The notes: generated by a model not told the origin, from the sequence alone. A stretch of 64,000 nucleotides of DNA from Tetranychus cinnabarinus (GCA_022266195.1 WHVY01000007.1:248001-312000); one strand, 5' to 3'. Numbered from the stretch's first letter, positions 1 to 12,257 are shown. Made by a program: numbers and translations.

Positions 1-3000
1 TTGTTATCTGTGGATAATGAGAATAATAAAAGATAAAGAAAATAACAATTATTTTGACCATCTTAATGTTGGTTAAAAAACAAAAATCATAGCAATCAAT
101 CAATGAATGAGAAACATCAATCATCTCTAAATCATCAGAGAGAAGCTTTCTTAACAAGGGAAACTCAGAGTGCAAGATAAGTTCAAGAATTGTATAAGTT
201 AGCGTTAAATGAGATTCAATGGTTTCAACAAGAAAAAAAGAAATGTCATCAACGGAAAACAACTAATCAATCACTGAAAATCATCGCTTATTAACTGGCT
301 GATTCAATTGAACATTGGATCGGTAGAAGGTATCATTATACTGAATATAAGTCGGAAAACTATCTGATTGGTAATTAATGAAATCAAATTTGATACACTT
401 TAAACCCTTGAATTGGTCAGTTGAAGATTTTGAATGAACAAATCATTTGGAAAGTCAACTATTATTTTTAACCATTTGTGAATGAAAAGTTTTAATTAAA
501 TTTATCATTAGATATTGAAGGTAACATGTGAAGGTTAATGATGAAGATGGAAAGGTCTGTTACCTGGAAAGTAATAAATCTTTTGCGTGAATTTTCAATG
601 ATTTAAGGTAAGAAAAAGGATGAAAAAGAAGGTAAACAAGCCTAAGTTGAATTGATTAATCAATGAACGACCAACAACATTTCTGGTATATGAATCAAGT
701 CTATGGAAATTTTTAGGAATAAAAACAAAGATTATTTACTCTTATGTAAAGCTAAATGAGGTATTACAATGAGAAAAAAAATCCATAAGCTATGAAAAAA
801 GCGATTAACAGAAAGACGACCATTAGAAGAGCAAGCAAAAATGAGAAGAAATAATTATCAGATGAAAAATGCTTCAGGGCTAACTCATGATGGACAGCAT
901 CTTCTGATCCAGCTGATTTTACAGCGAGAGATAAACGGAAAATTGTAATTAGCAGTTTTAATCAATGACGGTGAAATTTTTTGAGCTCGTTAATTTGCCT
1001 TTTAGGTTACACAATCTTTCGTTTCTTTTTGTTGTGGCAAAAATTTGGGTTGAGACAATGGAGTGTTGCATGAAAAGCTTTTTGTTGTTTACGTAGGAAT
1101 TCGGTAAAGGTAATGGTGATGGTAATGATGCTGGTAAACCATAAGATTGGGAAACAAAATTGAAATTGAAACTTACCTTCAAAAGATAGGCAATCAACAA
1201 ATAAGGTACACAAAAAGATGAAGTAAACATTTGTAAGAGTAACGGTGAACAACTCCATATTAAATAATCCTTTGGACTATGGATCACAAATAATTTGACA
1301 AAAATTACAAGTTGAAATCTATTAGCTTTGAATATTCCGCTTTGAACTCGGGATTAGGTTTGAAAATCTGGTCATTTCGATGAAATTTTGAATTCGGTAG
1401 ACGATTGTTTATTGATGATTATAGCTTGAGCTACACACAAACTTGAAAGTGTTATAAAATCAAGATGACAGGATGAAATGAGATGTCTCGAGATGATCCT
1501 GTTAGCTTGTTATAAAGGTATAGATGAATAAACACATGTACTTCTCTCAGAAAAGGTTACATTATGATGAGGAAATAAGATGACGATACATTTTATCATA
1601 TAAATGAGAAAGATTTGCGTAAAGATTGAAACTTGGATCAACTGGTAGCAAAATTTGAAGACATTTACACGATTTTTAAGTTGTTGATGTTGATGTTAAC
1701 TTGAAGAGCACATCCACTCGCAACAAGGCCAAATTGATCTCTGTCTTAAGCAAAAACATAAAGATGGTAAATGTGAAGAAACTAGTTAAAGGTTGGGCTC
1801 TTGGATAAAGGACCAGCCCAACAAGCTTTCTTTCATCTTGTTGATGATTCTTGACCGCCTCTTCAAGAGTTTCTTCAAGCTTTTCCTTTTCACATTCATT
1901 ATTCCAAAGTCAATGTTTAAACATTATTATTTGATCCCATTATTTTAGATTTGATTAACTGGTAAAATTAGAGAAAAAATTGCCAAAAAGTAAATGAAAA
2001 AAAGTAAGAAACCTTTGTTATTTTCATCTTGACTAACACAAATATCAATAAAAGGATTGATCGAGTAACAATTATTGGTAGAGTTTCTTGTCCTAGTGTT
2101 GGAATTCACAGCATTGTAATAAATTTAGCACAAAGATAAAACTAGGGTTTAACTGGAATATGAGAAATTCAACACAATTTAAACAATTAAGAAAAGTGTA
2201 ATCTTACGAATAAATCAACTCTTTGTTTTTATAAAACGGTTGAAACCATCAGATGGCTCTTCAATCGTTGAAACAATAAAATTTTTGCAGATTTTATGTT
2301 TTCTTATTTTTGTGTGAAACTGTGTTTTGGACAATTAATAAATGTTTTAATTACTTATTCCAGTGATCCACGTTATAGTCTACTATTTTCAATTTAATAT
2401 GTTTACAAAATCCTTAATTTTGAAATTACCTGACAAGGTTTTATTGTTTTCTTTATAGTTTTGTATTTGCAAGTTATTATCATTCTCATCTATTTTTCAC
2501 TGCCCATTAACCTGTGAGCATTCAATTTGCAAGTGATCTCTTCATTGAATCCTGATTTTTTATTCATTATATTTCTCTTCTAGTGTGAACCAAGGTTAAA
2601 CAGTTGTATAACAATCAAATTCATGATCCTCAGGTTTGTGTTATTATTACATTCAACAGTAGCTTTTGTCCATTTATGATCTTGTTTACAAGTTTACAGG
2701 CTTGCTATTCAAGAAATGCCTTTTTGGTTTTATGACTTTCTTTATCATCGTTATATCAGCTTTTTTTTCTCTAACATTAAAGTTAAGCTGTTGAATTATT
2801 CTGGATACAATGTTTCTATCAAGTCTTTGGCTAGTGGAATAAATGAACTGTTTGAAGTTTTAATTATAATGAGAGCGCTTTGGTCATCCAATAAAGCCCA
2901 ATTGAGAGGTATTACATCAAACGCCTGCATTTATCCCAAAGTAACCGATAATTAAACCAAGTGAAAGACTAAATGGAAACAAGAAAAGGGAACGAACTGG

Positions 3001-6000
3001 ATAATTGGAATCTGTTGATAGGTGAAAAATTGATTGCAATGTTTATTGAGATCTCTCTGAATTGCAATCTTAACATCAGTAATTGTTAGCTGTTGACAAC
3101 ATTATTCACTTGTGAGGCACCTTTTATCATCATATATATTTTAAAACAATTTAAAACTCAAATGGAAAAAAAGGTTAATAACAAAATTTCTGTCTATAAA
3201 TTGTTTTTGATTGTTTTGCCTAAGGTTATTTGAGATTTTGATTGCATCTCTTTTTTTTCTCTTTAGAATGTTGCCTTTTTTTATATTTTTTACCTGATAT
3301 TTCTCTTGAATTTCACTAATTAGAGCTTTTATTTCCTATTTGTTTCTTTTAGATCCTCAAGAAAGATCATGTAACTATTTCAAAGGTGCAATCAATGGAG
3401 ATTGAATCGCATGTCTCAATATTTGACAGATCATTGCATTTTGATTGGCAGTGGACGTTGAAAAAAAGATGATGAATAATGAAATGGGCCTTAAAGAAAG
3501 GTGTCTCTCGATTATCAACTATCACCATTATTTTTCTCGGATCAAGCCAAATTAACCCTCATTTTCTTGATGACGGACATGATAACAGTTGGACAAAGAG
3601 ACAGACAAGTGGACGGAAAATTTTGACAGTATATTAAATAGATTCACAAGAATCATTGGACCATTAAATGTGAATTTTCATACCGTCTAAAGGCTAGGTG
3701 TTTATTTTTCTTCTGCTGATGTATATTTTTCATTTCACATGCAAACATCAGTCAACAGAGGAATTTACCTTCTTGACCTTATCTTCTAATCCATCCAGTC
3801 CAAGGCACAGTGGGGACAAAGGTTGTTGGTCCGAAACAAATAAGCAAAAAAGAAAAGAAAAGAAAGGTTAACAGTTAAAATGACAATTCACCGTCATTTA
3901 TCATTTGGAGGATTATCTTTGATTGTTGATCTTCCTGTCTCGCGGTTCCACCAATTTTACCATCATCATCAAGCAACATTACCATCAACCTCATCAACAA
4001 GGAAAACAACGACCTTTAACCTTCATTGATTAATGTTTGATTAACAACAATCAAAACTGCAAAGGGCCAAGTTAAGCTTGCATCAATCAATGGAGTTGAA
4101 ATCTGTTTACCATTGTCAAAATATTTAGCGAGATATTAATTTGATTCCGAGATACGCTGTTATTAATCAGATACATTTTGACAATTTCATGTTTCTCTTT
4201 CGTCTCAAGTAATTACCTGTTAGATCAATTAATTAACAGTAAAAAAATTTAAAGTGAAATGCTACTTAAGAGGAAAAGGTAAAATTGTTAAAATCTTGAA
4301 AATTATAACAAAGTTGAAGAAACAAAATTAATCAAGTTAAATATCCAATTACATTTGGAGAGCATTTAAAATGAAATAAATGTTCAACAATTAATCCTAA
4401 TTACAAATTATCTTGAATCGTGATCAAACAATTCTAAATTGAAATCAATTTAACAAAAGTAATAATACAAAAACAATAATTGTTTTTTTTCTTTCCTTTT
4501 TATCCTTTTCCTTTGTTTTTCTAGGTAATTAATTTAGTTGACCTCAAAAAGCCACAAGGTAATCATGTTCATATCATTAAGGTAATTACCTTTTACTTTC
4601 AAAGAGTAAAAAAGTCACGTTCAAGGCTGAATTCACAGTTAACTGGGAAAGTTAATGGTCAAAAGTATGTACCAAGGGTCAAAGGGAACAAGATGAAACA
4701 TGAAAGACGAACAAGAGAGTCAAAGGAAGGTGAAAAGGCAAGGAAAGAAACAAGGTTAACCCGTAGGCGAAACAGAGTATTTCACTGATTCCATTTCAAG
4801 GAAAGTGATTAGCTTCTGTGGTCTATGGACCTGAGCAAAGTATTGAAAGAAAAAGAAACGAAAAGAAAGCGAAATGTAAAAATGTAAAGCAACAAGGTTT
4901 TGCGGCTCAAAATTAGAAACAGCAAGGCGCATCAACAACAGTCAACAACACAGAGTAAAGCAAGCAAAAGTTGATTTAGTCAATCAATAGCCCGAGAGAA
5001 AGAATCTGGTTAATTTAAAGGTTGCATCGCCAATAGGAAATGAAGAAATGGAAGAAACGATGATGAGAATGGAAATGAAAAAAAGGAACAGTTCATTCCA
5101 ATAAAGCCTTAAATTTTCAAGTAATCGAATCAAACAATTTTCAATTCTTTTCCAATTAACAGATTACACAAAAAGATGTGTATCTTAAGGTGCAGTTAAG
5201 AATGTCCAAACCACATTTAGATTAAAATAAAACTATTAAGGTAAAGGTAAGCCAATTAAACTTTACCAATATTACCAACTTTAAATGTACCAAACTAATC
5301 AGTGAAATTTTCTTGATGTTCAATCATCTAAATCGCAGTAATCCTAATGCTAAAAAGTCTTAAAACTTTCAAGTTTAACTTACAGTACACATGTTAATAA
5401 TTAACTAATTAGTCGTTATCTAGGGACGAATACAAATGTTTCGACCTATCTCAGCACAAACGAGGTATTAACAGATGACAACGTAAACTATGGCTTTAGC
5501 ACTTATTCAATAACTAAAAACTTGAAAGTTAACAAAAATTGTCTAATCATGAGTTGAATTGTCATTTTTAGGTAAAATGCGAAAAATTAATTAAAAAATA
5601 CTTTTCCCTCAAAATGCATTCACAGTATTTTAAGTTTTTCCCTCTGTAACGGTGCCAGTTAGGTGGACTACAAACATGGAATCACGAATTTTAAAACTGA
5701 ACAACTTGAAGGCTTTCCAAAAAATAATTAAAACTTTTGCAAACATTTTCAATTGAATAGGATCGTGTTGCAACGCCCTCTCTTGTATAAGAAAGAAACT
5801 AGCAAGCTTCAGCTTTAAGCTCGTATTCACCCAACGAGATTAAGCTTTGATTCAGAGATTAAATTTATAACATTTTTTTGTTTCGTAAGTTGAAATTATT
5901 TGAGAATTAGCGAAACGAAAGGCTTGACAAAGGGTCATTTATTTTACCCGTTAGAATATTTTAAGCCCAAAAAAGTTCAAAATTTCTTACCGACGACCAT

Positions 6001-6540
6001 GCATCTCTCTCCAGCACAAGGACTCAAATTTTACGAATAGATTTGAAGATGTATCAAGAATTCAAGCTTTAAGGAAAGGAAAAGCCAAAAGCCAAAAAAT
6101 GTTTAAAATTTTCGTACTGATCACCATTTATCCCTCGTTACACAGTTGATCAATCTTATTTTGAAGTTAATGTTTTGATTTAAGAACCGAAATCAATTAT
6201 TCTTAAGTTAAATGTTGATTCCTCAGCTCGGATAATGCCCGATTTGATCCAGCATTTTAGTCAAGTGTGGATCAAAATTTGACCGCAGCAGTGACTTTAA
6301 TTGTATTTTTATGTTGCTTTTTGGCGCTAATTAATTTTTGTTTTTGTTCTAAATGGATGAATATTTATTCGCTTTCAGTGTGTGCTGCCGTAGGAATCCA
6401 CAAAAAATTTTACTAAAAGTGATCTTGTACATTTGATAATTTTGAATTCCATTCACTGTCTAATCTCATACAAGAGGAAATAGAAATATTAAAGAAAAAT
6501 TATAATAAGAATGCAGTATTGCCTTTTAGAGTGCTAGCCA
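1..6540. other. Long gene-free flank
   Basis: No reading frame here resembles a known protein and the longest open frames (about 110 codons near 958-1287) look accidental. The sequence is AT-rich with many short TTAATT/TTGATT motifs. A small perfect inverted repeat, GTTGGGCT/AGCCCAAC, lies at 1792-1799 and 1815-1822. I see no tRNA, tandem array or transposase. It may hold regulatory DNA or introns of a gene lying off the left edge. Confidence 0.5.
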
Positions 6541-6692
6541 AAAAAAGATAAAATATTGATACAGAAATAAAGATGAATCCGCTTTAGAGATATACCGACC
6601 AAGAAGATAAGTAACTTGAACGGAACAAATTCTGAATCAAATGATCGTTCAATAAATAAACATGAAAATAACAGAAGTATATACAGCATCGA
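6541..6692 (+). pseudogene. Decayed UPF3 3'-end fragment
   Basis: This stretch aligns to the last part of the intact UPF3 gene at 17794-18200. It first matches the bases around 17794-17815, skips about 230 bp, then follows the segment encoding the exon-junction-binding motif (bases after CAGAAATAAAGAT) with several substitutions, an in-frame stop just after the ..YRPRR codons and further indels. It is more diverged than the second fragment at 8806-9206, so it is an older, non-coding relic. Confidence 0.75.
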
Positions 6693-7037
6693 AAGTAAAG
6701 TTAGAGCTGGTTACGTTAAGCATATATAAATATATATTGTTGCTAAAAGAAACATTTCAAGCTCAGAGAGAGATAGAGAGAAATTTTGTCTTCGTTTTCA
6801 CCCAAAAATTCAGTTAAATTGACTATTACACTATTACATATTGTATCTAGGATGACAATAGAATGACAATTGATTACTAGAACAGTTATCATTATTATAC
6901 TCATCTTGATCATTGTAAAACTTCAACTTTCCTCTTGTTTCAGATGACCAAGTCAAAACAAATGATAATCCCAATTATTTGGCGACAATCAAACATTTCA
7001 TCCTTAAATCCTGTGAGAGGAACCACAAGTTTATGTA

Positions 7038-7178
7038 CAGGGCTATTCAGCTATCTTTACCGATGTTAAACGGTTATATCTTGACCTTTGATTGACCTTG
7101 AGGACTCAGATTTTTTATAATTAAATTTCGCCGATACTTATTTGATATATTTCAAGGTCAAGGTCATTCAAGGTCATT
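7038..7178 (+). repeat. Left terminal inverted repeat
   Basis: This arm pairs with the reverse complement of 7826-7966 over 141 bp with about 7 mismatches. Its inner end contains several AAGGTCA direct repeats. Confidence 0.9.
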
Positions 7179-7268
7179 TGTCGGAAATCGCTCCTAACGC
7201 TATTAGAGGTCAACCAAAGGTTGCATAATAATTTTCAAAAATCAAGGTCAAGATCAAAAAGATCAAGA

Positions 7269-7824
7269 ACAAAAGAAACGTTGATTAGTTATATTATTTC
7301 GCAGAAACGATTAGGCCCACATTTGATTGGAATATTCGATGGAGGATGAATCGAGGAATACATTCAGGTAAGGTTAATGTTACATCTTTCCCATTAGCCT
7401 TTATAAGTTGACTTGATGAGAGACTTTACATTTGTTGATGTTTTGATAAACTCATTGTTATCAGTCTACCATTCCAACTCGTGAGCAATATGAAGGACAA
7501 TTGATGTTCAAAGCACTGCCTTATAAATTGGCCACCATTCATTGCTTGCGACTACCATTTTCTCGTCGAGTCCAGTTAGATTTGACTGCAATGGTATCAG
7601 GTTTGACGAAAAGCACAGCACTTGCTGCTTACTTTAATGGATCCAAAATCAATGCGTTCTCAGATAAGCTTTTAAATTTCAATTATGCCGAGGAATTAGA
7701 TTTGTTAATTCCTTTGTTTACTCAAATACCTTCAAAAATTGTAATCTGTCATCAAGATCTGAATCGGTTGAACATTTTGATTAGAACAAGAAACAGTGAC
7801 GATTCTTATAGAGGATGTCAATAA
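7269..7824 (+). pseudogene. Choline/ethanolamine kinase fragment
   Basis: Two exon pieces match the middle of choline/ethanolamine kinases. The first (7269-7367) encodes the LGPHLIGIF region, where animal enzymes have LGPKLYGIF. A 97-bp intron with GTAAGG and CAG borders follows (7368-7464). The second piece (to about 7822) encodes the helix region and the catalytic-loop motif CHQDLNRLNIL, corresponding to CHNDxxxxNIL. A TGA at 7347-7349 interrupts the first exon where relatives have an arginine codon. Both ends of the kinase are absent and the fragment lies wholly between the inverted repeats. The retained intron shows a DNA-level, not an RNA-level, capture. Confidence 0.85.
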
Positions 7825-7825
7825 T

Positions 7826-7966
7826 AATGACCTTGAATGACCTTCACCTTGAAATATAGCAAATAAGTATCGGCGAAATTTAATTATAAAAAATCTGACC
7901 CCTCAAGGTCAATCACAGGCCAAGATATAGCCGTTTAACATCGGTAAAGATAGCTGAATAGCCCTG
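7826..7966 (-). repeat. Right terminal inverted repeat
   Basis: This is the inverted partner of 7038-7178. It ends ..CCCTG followed by TA, mirroring the TA-CAGGG on the left. Confidence 0.9.
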
Positions 7967-8805
7967 TATTTGTAATGGATATAAAAAAGAAGCGAGAAAA
8001 TCAAATATCAATAAACTAAACTTTAACACAAAACAAAATGGACAAACAATTTCAATCTTTTCCTTTAACATTGAATCAATATTTTTTACAATCAAATTAT
8101 CAAATTTACCAAAACATTGAACAACCATCTGAATTGATGAAACAAAATGAAACTGAAAAGCCATCGATTCCATACAAACTCAAGTTTATATTTCTGTTTA
8201 ATCAAAGCCAATTTCGGTTCATCTATCAATGAATAATTTTTTCGTAACATTAACATGTTTAATGGTTTCTATTGAAATTACAATGACAACAATCGATGTG
8301 AAATTTCAATGTAAATGTTGAGACTTTGAAAGCTAAACATTAACAATTTATGCTTTTCAAGTTACACTTTTCGTGATGAAAATTAATCAATGATCTTGTT
8401 AACTGTAACAATTGTGATTAATGATTGTAACCACAAAAATGAAAAGATAATTAATAGAGCAAAATTGAAATAATAAATTACAAAATAGCTGTTCATTTGC
8501 ATTAGATGTTAATAAAATTATAATTTACTTATCACACTGTATTTGGTGCAATCTCACAATTTACCCATTGTATCCTTTTAATATATTGGGATTATTAACA
8601 CAGTCAAATAACAGGGAAACAATTGAAGAGTAACAGTTAATTTGATTAAAGTTAATAATAACAAGATTAAAACAATTAGATTGTAATCTGACAAGAAGTT
8701 GAGCAACGAAAAAAAAGTCTCCAAAATGAGCTCAGCTTGAAGGAGTGAAAACAATCTTGACACAAATCTTTAATTTTCATATCAAGAGATGAATTTAATT
8801 ATGAA
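7967..8805. other. Non-coding spacer
   Basis: No recognisable gene lies between the TIR element and the start of the duplicated segment. A 64-codon open frame at 8038-8232 has no recognisable domain. Confidence 0.4.
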
Positions 8806-9206
8806 AGTTATTTTGTCGTAACATATTCTGGAGATAAAGGGAAAGATGGAGCCCGTAGAGGTGATTCTAGTTCAGGGAAGCAATCTCAACAACCTGGTGT
8901 ATCCAAAATGGATACAAGTCAAAATAATGAAATAAAAACAACAAAGAAAGAAAGCGATTCTTCCAATGATCAAATTTCTCCCAATCAATCGAAAGCTACC
9001 CCAAAAGAAAGTAAAAAATCTGATAATCAGAGAGTCAGAAATAAAGATCGACCCGCTTTAGAGATATATCGACCAAGAAGAGCTCGCAATGCGACGAGTA
9101 ACTCAAACGGATCAAATTCTGAATCAAATGATCGTCCTGAAAATAAGCCAGAAAGAAACATGAGAAAAACAAAAAGTATATACACGATCGCGTAATACTG
9201 ATTAAG
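8806..9206 (+). pseudogene. UPF3 3'-terminal fragment (copy A)
   Basis: This matches the last 400 bp of UPF3 at 17818-18216 but lacks the N-terminal UPF3 domain and most of the Lys/Glu-rich stretch. It keeps the exon-junction-complex binding motif (DRPALEIYRPRRAR). By hand count there are four substitutions before the frameshift, all synonymous. One extra A in the run before GTATATAC shifts the frame, so the protein would end SIYTIA at 9195 and lose the normal tail. An ATG at 8908 could open a 95-codon frame containing the motif. Most likely a truncated pseudogene; expression is not excluded. Confidence 0.8.
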
Positions 9207-9318
9207 ATTGTTGTATTTTGGATTGTTTATACTTACCGATATTATGCATTATTTGTAAATCTGATATTATTGTATCATTTTTGATTACGATAATCGGAAT
9301 CGAATGTCTAAAGCTTTG

Positions 9319-9324
9319 AATAAA
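9319..9324 (+). terminator. AATAAA poly(A) signal, UPF3 copy A
   Basis: An AATAAA lies about 120 bp after the UPF3-fragment stop, at the position homologous to the signal of the intact gene. Confidence 0.5.
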
Positions 9325-9632
9325 TATAGAATTAATAGGTATGAAATTACAAAACTTGGGTACAAACTTTTTTCAAAAGCTCTTCATATGAAGCGTAATT
9401 TATTGTGATTTACATGAGCCATTTCACTTTTTCTTTTAATCATAACTAGTAAAATTAGTGATTTGATGGAATTGTAAACAAACTGGTTGAGTTTATTCTG
9501 TCACAAGAAAATATAGTTGACTATAAAATATTATGAATGAAGAGAATATAAGCCAAAATAAATGAATTGATCAGACAGAATGTAAAAATGGGAAACTGTA
9601 GACGATTTCAGTCATTTTTTGGACAAAAAACT

Positions 9633-11293
9633 TTAAAATAATGGGCGTTTCTTTTGTCTCCTGTTAGATGTCCATGGATTTAAAACTTGTGATTGCAAAG
9701 ATCCACCGACGACTCGAGACCCAATCGATTGTCGTCTGTTAACAGATTCTACTAATGGAGCTGGTTTAGCTTGTTCGGATACTGGATCGCTGATCAATTC
9801 TGACCAAAAGTCTGTTGGAAGATTTAGTAGTGCTTCTAAAGTTTTTATCTGAGCAGAAGTTTCAGAATAAACTGACACAGTTAATATTTCTGCGTTAGAG
9901 GAATATCCTACAATAGTAGGTCCAAGCACTTTGGCAATGTTTGAGATTGGCATATTACAATGAGGAGAGGACATGACACGTTTCAAGTGGAGTATTAAAT
10001 ATGCCAATGAATGTCTATTTGGTATGGGCAAATCAGAAACTGCTTGAATAAGATATGGCCGACGGTCTTCATTATTCTCCATCTTAGCAGCATCAACAAA
10101 ATCTTGCCATAGAACACGGGTGATCAATGGATCATCCAAACGATTAAGGAAATTTTTAATGCATCCACATAAAACATGAACATCAACATGCGAAATAATA
10201 GGAACTCCACCTTTTGATTTGAGGAATTTTTCCACCAATTCTTTAACCTCACTGTCTGATCCAGGTATTCTATAGAGCCCAGGTTCGTTCAAGCCTCTTC
10301 TTTCTATTTCCCGACAGCAATGGACAATTATTCCAGGTATACATGGTCTTGAATTAGGATTCACGAAGTCAGCAATGGTTAACAAGCGGCCTTTTTTACC
10401 TATTTGATTGGATGTTGTGTACGGAATGCATGGCGTTGGTAGCTTTGTTTTACAGGCACCATGGACACAAGCGCGACAGTCAGCGCATCGAAAATAGGAT
10501 GCATAGAATCCAAATTTGCTGTTGCAAACCGTACAAGTTTCGTTACTTCTGAACAATTTTTTCGGTGCAAATGAATGAGCACGATTTTCAATTCGACTTT
10601 TACTTTGGCTTCCAGGAAGTAATGTTGGTTTTGAAATATTTTCTTTGATTGGAGTAAGATTCTGTGTGCTCGCGAACTTGATTTCCGCTAAAATAAAAAA
10701 ACAATTTTTTTAATTCATAACTCACAGATTAAGAATGTACTTTTAAATAACTTACTTTGCTTTCTATTCTCCTCAGCTGCAAGCAAGTTTTTGTTACTTG
10801 TAAATCTGATTTCTCCTGAAAATAGACAAATAAACAATAAATGGTTGAACGGTTAAATGGTTAAATGACAACGATGGTTGTAACAAATCGAGATCTTACC
10901 TCTTTTATCTTTCATCGGTTCATCAATGTCATCCTCAGATTTATCAAAATCATCATCTGACAACAATTCACTTGAGAAGTTGATCTCGTTTATTTTTGAC
11001 AAACCCTCGTGGTCCCGGCACACAGAAGCGCGTATGGCAACCTCTTTTTTGTAGGCTTCTTTGGTGTTTTTTAGATTGGCTGAAAGTTTGTGATTTTCCA
11101 ATTCCAACAGATTGCACCGTTCTCTGTATCCTTTAACTTCGTTTTGAGCATAATTAAGTTGCTCGTTTAACGTGTCAATTAACTTGACCATCTCGATGGA
11201 AAAATCGGTTAACTCAGTGTTGTATGGAATCAAACGGCGCACCAGATCGTCAAAATTGGCAACCAAAGAAAGGGTCAAGTTGGTTTCCGCCAT
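9633..11293 (-). CDS. RacGAP1/MgcRacGAP paralogue A
   Basis: This is a Rho-family GTPase-activating protein of the centralspindlin type, expected to act at the central spindle and cleavage furrow with the kinesin MKLP1. Three exons (10900-11293, 10756-10815, 9633-10687) give 502 aa. The N-terminal 130 residues are helical and coiled-coil-like, as in the MKLP1-binding region. A C1 zinc finger spans roughly residues 186-235 with its Cys/His ligands present. A RhoGAP domain follows (about 248-430) with the arginine finger in GLYRIPG and the conserved Asn in NMPISNIAKVLGPT. It is shorter than the usual 620-630 aa because the linker is short. It is about 95 percent identical to the copy at 18642-20281, with exon lengths exactly conserved and no disabling mutation, so both copies look functional. 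It is convergent with the UPF3 fragment. Confidence 0.9.
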
Positions 11294-11670
11294 GATTGAA
11301 AGTTGAAATTAAAAACACGTTTAAACTAACTTGTAAAAAGAGAAATAATAAAATTACTAATTAATATCCACAACTAGTCCACTTTGCCTCCAAAAGATTT
11401 TGACATTCAAAACATTAAATTTCAACCGATTTACTACAGTCCCTCCCATAAATGATCGCGCGCCACTTTCAAATCTCATAAGCTTCTTTAAAACCAGTTC
11501 TCATTTAAAAGTATCCTTAGCTTCATCTTATACACAATTTGAGTTAATTAATATGCGATTTACCTTGAGCATTAGGATTCGATACGATTAAAGAACTTAA
11601 TTCATGTATTAATTAATTGTCACCTACCAGATCAATTCAATCGTTTTTATATTATGATTATTTCATCGGA

Positions 11671-12217
11671 TTGTAAATCAGGTCAGACTATTTTATGGGA
11701 TCTTCTTCAAGACGATTGTATTGGCCAACTGTCCGATGGATTATCTCATGATTGTGAAAAAATTCTGTGTAGCTTAATTTGCTGGATTGCCGATAAGCGA
11801 ATAAGGATGAAATTTATCGAAGGATGTCTTGATAATCTGTCCAAAAACTATTCCATCATAGTATCATTACGTTTGTTGCCTAAACTGTTCATCTCATTTC
11901 AACAATACCGTGGAGGCAGTGATACCCATTCAATTACTTTGTGGGCTGACAAAGAGAGACAAATGTTGAAACACTTTTTCTCTAATCTTATTCTCTATGC
12001 TAAGAGGAGAGAAATAAAACCTACTAGCAACTTATCAGGGTCTCCACACGAATTGTATACTCACACAGAAGAGATACAATCAAGACTTCAATTTCTGACT
12101 TTTATCTTTTCATACGCTGGTTCACCAGAAAGCTTTCAATTGTCCAAAGAACAAGTTGATACTCTATGGAACTGTTTGGCAACTGACAAAGAGTGTAGCG
12201 ATGAATTATTCAGCTGG
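11671..12217 (+). pseudogene. USP34 internal fragment
   Basis: These 547 bp match 23096-23642 inside the large USP34 exon with only two differences, both synonymous. Homology starts at TTGTAAATCAGG and stops abruptly after AGCTGG. The fragment remains open (11654-12259 would encode 201 aa starting at an unrelated ATG) but covers only a helical-repeat part of USP34 and no catalytic residue. It sits upstream of RacGAP copy A just as USP34 sits upstream of RacGAP copy B, with about 2.5 kb of intervening sequence missing. Confidence 0.9.
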
Positions 12218-12257
12218 AATATGCAGAATATTCCGCATTGCATGGACAGGTTGTTAT

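Larger units (their letters stand above)
7038..7966. mobile_element. TIR element carrying a captured gene fragment
   Basis: A 929-bp unit is bounded by 141-bp terminal inverted repeats that begin CAGGGCTATTCAGC and differ at about 7 positions (95 percent identity). It is flanked by TA on both sides; the outer 8 bases (TTTATGTA and TATTTGTA) match at 6 of 8, so either a TA or an imperfect 8-bp target duplication is possible. There is no transposase. The interior holds a choline/ethanolamine kinase fragment that keeps an intron. It behaves like a non-autonomous DNA transposon that captured host genomic sequence (Pack-type TIR element). Superfamily (Tc1/mariner-like or hAT-like) is unresolved. 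Confidence 0.8.
8806..11620. repeat. Segmental duplication, copy A
   Basis: This segment is collinear with 17818-20605. It contains the UPF3 3' end, the intergenic tail, the whole RacGAP gene and its upstream region. The left junction falls inside the UPF3 coding exon (AGTTATTTTGTCGTAAC is the first shared sequence). Homology upstream of RacGAP fades at about 11620. Beyond it, after about 50 unrelated bases, a piece of USP34 follows in the same order and orientation as in copy B. Confidence 0.9.

Noticed and set aside
958..1287. 109-codon minus-strand frame with Pro/Ser stretch
   Set aside because: No family resemblance, and a second frame is open over the same bases. Typical of AT-rich chance ORFs.
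1792..1822. 8-bp inverted repeat GTTGGGCT/AGCCCAAC
   Set aside because: Short, isolated and expected by chance in several kilobases of sequence.
2716..2955. 79-codon plus-strand frame
   Set aside because: No recognisable motif and no neighbouring exon.
8038..8232. 64-codon plus-strand frame
   Set aside because: No recognisable domain, no splice context, low-complexity composition.
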